The translations under genes and the position numbers were made by a program. Under the pieces are notes generated by a model that had not been told where the DNA came from, did not search any database, and was given only the letters and a program-made list of their open reading frames with translations. Shown here piece by piece: positions 46,295 to 48,713 of a stretch of DNA of 48,713 nucleotides. The stretch comes from an uncultured Alphaproteobacteria bacterium (GTDB lineage Bacteria; Pseudomonadota; Alphaproteobacteria; UBA7985; CAJQQZ01): contig CAJQQZ010000013.1 of assembly GCA_905480575.1 (NCBI GenBank), forward strand, positions 1-48,713, given 5' to 3'. Every line of letters begins with the position of its first letter. Position 1 is the first letter of the stretch.

Positions 46295-47908
46295 TTGCAG
46301 CCATCGCAAGACAACATTTTTGTGAACCGGCATCAGTCGATTGAGAGCGTTGTTGAGGCAATCAACAAGTTGTCCGTCGAGGGTTCAACGGTACGCGTGT
46401 TCTATGGTCCCGGTGGTCAGGGAAAAACCGCGCTTTGTCGTCACCTGTTCCGGCGTGAGTATAAAGAAGCAGAGACCGGCAAGCTCAAGTTACACCGAGC
46501 CTTTCTCGATCTCCATGCCAGACACTCAGCGCTCGAGCCTGAAAAAGCACTGGTTATCATCCGTAATGAATTTGCCAAGTCCGGCGTTTCTATGCCCGCC
46601 TTTGACCAGGCATTAGCTTTGATGTGGGAAACCACAAGAGGTGAAGAGCCCTTCCCCGTTCTAACCAATCCCTGGCTTGGCAAGACTTCAGAAGCTTTCG
46701 GAGCCGTTGCGCCAGAAGCCGTTGTAAAAGTTGGCGAAACAATGGCTGACATTGTGGCGATGGTGCCTGGCATAGGCGCAGGGCTTTCCTGGGCTGGCCG
46801 CTGGTCAATTGACAAAACCAAGCTGGCGCTGCTGAAACGCAGTCATCATCACCTCGCACGGTTGTTTCGTGACGGTGAACCAAAGTACGGCGAAGAATTG
46901 AAGGAATTGCTGCCGTGGATGCTGGCACAGGATTTGGCTTATCATTTAGATAAAAACCCCAGGGATCGCTTTCTATTGCTCATAGACGAATACGAAGGAC
47001 TTTTTGATCAAGGGGGTGCGGGCAACCGCCGACAGGAAACGCCTCTTGATGACCTACTACGATCTTTGATCAAATGCTCCAAAGGGATGTTGGCATGCTT
47101 CTTCTCCAGGGAGCCCTTTGACAAAATCTGGCAGCATGACAGGGACATGACACAAGCCCTGATTGGCAGTCAAACCAAACTGGAGGGCCTGAGCGACGAC
47201 TTCGCCGATGAATGGTTGCAAGAAATTCCCATCCAACGGGCTGACATTCGTCAGGCCATCATTGATGGCTCAAAGGAGGACAAAGACCCTGACGCTCTGG
47301 TTTATCCGCTCCTACTGGAACTTCAGGCCGATCATTGGGCCTGGCTAGTGGACAATCATCGTCCTATTCAGACAGATGACTTTGCGCTGAATGAAGAAAA
47401 ATTCAAGGAGCGTTGTCACAGCCTGATCAACCGACTGCTCAGAAACTATGGCGAAGAAACCCAGAACACCATCAAACGCCTGGCACTGGCCAATCGATTT
47501 GATAAAGCTGCCTTTGATCACCTGATCAAAACCTTTCCCGATGAGAAACTATTGCAATCTTCAGCCTTCGAACGGTTAACCAGGTTGTCCTTTATCTCTT
47601 CCGATGAAGACGGCTTCTTCTCCCTCCACCGGGCGATTGCCGAAGCCTTGGCGGCAGATCTGAACAAAGAAGAAAAAAGCCAAAGCCTCAATGCACTCTT
47701 CGATCATTTTGACCAACGAGCCATTGCCGAAAATCACTGGCTAGTCGACAGTGACAAAGCAACCGCCTTGATTGAAGCCGTGGCTTTGGCAAGGCAGCTT
47801 TCTAAAGAAGATTACATCCCTTGGCTTTATCAAAGATCGGAACCCTTTCGAGTGGCCGCATCAAAGATCGGAACCCTTTCGAGTGGCCGCGCGCTTTGGG
47901 TTTGTTGA
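46295..47908 (+). CDS. STAND/NACHT-like ATPase, N-terminal part of a frameshifted gene
   Basis: A P-loop ATPase of the STAND kind. Walker A is GPGGQGKT (38-45) and Walker B LLLIDEYE (227-234), followed by an arginine-bearing sensor-like segment (FFSREPFDKIW) and a helical arm with a winged-helix-like region around 390-450. The start is TTG at 46295 with GGAAGG upstream. Homology continues to about residue 521; then a 31-bp tandem duplication throws the frame into a short junk tail and stop at 47908. With one repeat copy removed the frame runs on into TPR repeats, giving 733 residues. Related STAND-TPR proteins serve in signalling and anti-phage defence. Confidence 0.85.
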   Translation: MQPSQDNIFVNRHQSIESVVEAINKLSVEGSTVRVFYGPGGQGKTALCRHLFRREYKEAETGKLKLHRAFLDLHARHSALEPEKALVIIRNEFAKSGVSMPAFDQALALMWETTRGEEPFPVLTNPWLGKTSEAFGAVAPEAVVKVGETMADIVAMVPGIGAGLSWAGRWSIDKTKLALLKRSHHHLARLFRDGEPKYGEELKELLPWMLAQDLAYHLDKNPRDRFLLLIDEYEGLFDQGGAGNRRQETPLDDLLRSLIKCSKGMLACFFSREPFDKIWQHDRDMTQALIGSQTKLEGLSDDFADEWLQEIPIQRADIRQAIIDGSKEDKDPDALVYPLLLELQADHWAWLVDNHRPIQTDDFALNEEKFKERCHSLINRLLRNYGEETQNTIKRLALANRFDKAAFDHLIKTFPDEKLLQSSAFERLTRLSFISSDEDGFFSLHRAIAEALAADLNKEEKSQSLNALFDHFDQRAIAENHWLVDSDKATALIEAVALARQLSKEDYIPWLYQRSEPFRVAASKIGTLSSGRALWVC

Positions 47909-48527
47909 AAATCTCTGGCAACAAGCGCTTGTTTTTTGCCTCAAAACCCACGGCGAAAACCACCCCTCTACCGCCGCCTCATACAACAATGTTGCCTATA
48001 ACTTGAACGCGCAAGGACGCTTGCCAGAGGCCGAGCCCCTTGTCCAAAAAGCGCTGGAGATCAGGAAGCGGGTGCTGGGCGAAGACCATCCCGATACCGC
48101 AGGATCATACAACAATGTCGCCTCAAACCTAGATGACCAAGGACGCTTGCCAGAGGCCGAACCCCTTTTCCAAAAAGCGCTGGAAATCAGGAAGCGGGTG
48201 CTGGGCGAAGACCATCCCGATACCGCCGCCTCATACAACAATGTCACCTCAAACTTGAACGCGCAAGGACGCTTGCCAGAGGCCGAGCCCCTTGTCCAAA
48301 AAGCGCTGGAGATCAGGAAGCGGATGCTGGGCGAAGACCATCCCGATACCGCAGGATCATACAACAATGTCGCAACTAATTTGTATTATCTTGGACGGTT
48401 TCAGGAAGGGTTCGAGTATGCCGAAAAAGCCGTTGCGATAGCGCTGAAACGGTTGGGACCAGAGCACCCCAACACCAAGTCTATGCTATCGGTGCTAACT
48501 GCCATCAAGGCCAAATTGGGCCAATAA
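47772..48527 (+). CDS. TPR (kinesin-light-chain type) C-terminal part of the frameshifted STAND gene
   Basis: This frame joins the ATPase gene at the second repeat copy (after about 47860: QRSEPFRVAARFGFVENLW) and continues through about five TPR units of 42 residues with the pattern GRLPEAEPL..KALEIRK..LGEDHPDTA.SYNNVA.NL, typical of kinesin-light-chain/TPR_12 repeats. The first residues encoded upstream of the duplication are out of frame and not meaningful, and no ribosome site supports separate translation. In STAND proteins such repeats sense the trigger, so loss of connection should inactivate the sensor. Confidence 0.85.
   Translation: MKPWLWQGSFLKKITSLGFIKDRNPFEWPHQRSEPFRVAARFGFVENLWQQALVFCLKTHGENHPSTAASYNNVAYNLNAQGRLPEAEPLVQKALEIRKRVLGEDHPDTAGSYNNVASNLDDQGRLPEAEPLFQKALEIRKRVLGEDHPDTAASYNNVTSNLNAQGRLPEAEPLVQKALEIRKRMLGEDHPDTAGSYNNVATNLYYLGRFQEGFEYAEKAVAIALKRLGPEHPNTKSMLSVLTAIKAKLGQ
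47829..47890 (+). repeat. 31-bp perfect tandem duplication that breaks the STAND-TPR reading frame
   Basis: Two identical 31-base copies stand head to tail (47829-47859, 47860-47890). The unit begins ATCAAAGATC and ends GTGGCCGC. Because 31 is not a multiple of three, the extra copy shifts the frame by one. Confidence 0.97.
48015..48392 (+). repeat. three near-identical 126-bp coding repeats (TPR units)
   Basis: Units at 48015-48140, 48141-48266 and 48267-48392 each start GGACGCTTGCCAGAGGCC and encode one 42-residue TPR. Units one and three are almost identical over their first 110 bases, with one mismatch. Confidence 0.95.
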
Positions 48528-48659
48528 GATCTTTTTGGCCCTGGCGGCGCGTTTTTCTCCTTACCTGTTCACCACCATTCCATTTGACACTTTACTTCCC
48601 GCCGCTTAATCCTAAATCCAGTACAAATTCGAATTTCAAAATAACAGGACAGGCTTTTC

Positions 48660-48713
48660 ATGAGATATGAAGCTCCAGGTTCCTTTGAGGCTGCATCGGC
48701 ATTGCTGGCGGCG
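48660..48713 (+). CDS. start of an FAD-binding (CoxM-type) molybdopterin dehydrogenase subunit, cut by the window edge
   Basis: The last 54 bases encode 18 residues beginning MRYEAPGSFEAASALLAA, the pattern that opens CoxM/xanthine-dehydrogenase medium subunits, which carry FAD. An ACAGGACAGG purine-rich stretch precedes the ATG. The remaining subunits (CoxS, CoxL) would be expected just outside the window. Too short for certainty. Confidence 0.55.
   Translation, partial: MRYEAPGSFEAASALLAA

Noticed and set aside
47996-48367. Repetitive open frame on the minus strand opposite the TPR region
   Set aside because: Its repeats only mirror the 126-bp units of the coding strand.
48015-48392. Regular repeats that look array-like
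   Set aside because: Period 126 bp, a multiple of three, in an open frame encoding TPR units; no short conserved repeat with unique spacers, so not a CRISPR array.

Overview
The window reads as alphaproteobacterial chromosome, probably from a marine Rhodospirillales/Kiloniellales-like bacterium (inference). The main support is the block ctaC-ctaD-ctaB-coxF-ctaG-ctaE-DUF983-SURF1 followed by thrC and an M16 peptidase, an order typical of alphaproteobacteria. A RamB/ScfR-type regulator, TRAP transport and lipid A/Kdo genes fit the same group. Base composition looks near balanced by eye. About 50 protein genes and one tRNA-Arg(CCT) are visible. No rRNA or CRISPR array is seen.

Layout. 1-180: tail of an IS4/Tn5-type transposase running in from the left. 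315-6300: housekeeping genes (FlK-like thioesterase, lipoprotein, ispH, rnhA, peroxiredoxin, DsbD-type reductase, YqgE). 6306-16670: one long minus-strand block carrying the aa3-type cytochrome c oxidase structural and assembly genes, then an M32 carboxypeptidase, thrC and an M16 peptidase. 16819-18713: tldD and tadA. 18789-22009: a glyoxylate-type aminotransferase and its small partner, divergent from a RamB-like regulator, with a cluster of TTTGTAA boxes between them. 22111-30422: purD, xseA, an M23 peptidase and a minus-strand pmbA-acyltransferase-waaA-lpxK envelope operon. 30533-31644: proline iminopeptidase and tRNA-Arg.

From 31.6 kb the content turns accessory. It holds an NMT1/SsuA-type ABC importer, a pobA gene broken by a small frameshifting deletion, a complete DctPQM TRAP transporter with a clear terminator, a cupin, a secreted SH3-VHL fusion, an agmatinase-family ureohydrolase with a coupled hydrolase, a possible RebB-like protein, a GFA protein, a GH64-like protein, an SDR, a three-helix membrane protein and a STAND-type ATPase with TPR repeats. 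The right edge holds the first codons of a CoxM-type FAD subunit.

The most notable observations are these. (1) The STAND-TPR gene is split in two frames by an exact 31-bp tandem duplication; removing one copy restores a 733-residue protein. (2) Its TPR units are near-identical 126-bp repeats with signs of a recent two-unit duplication. (3) A secreted SH3 protein carries a von Hippel-Lindau beta domain in which the residues matching the hydroxyproline pocket are kept at exact human spacing. (4) A candidate operator cluster lies between the aminotransferase and the RamB-like gene. (5) A 46-residue coxF-like gene sits hidden between ctaB and ctaG.
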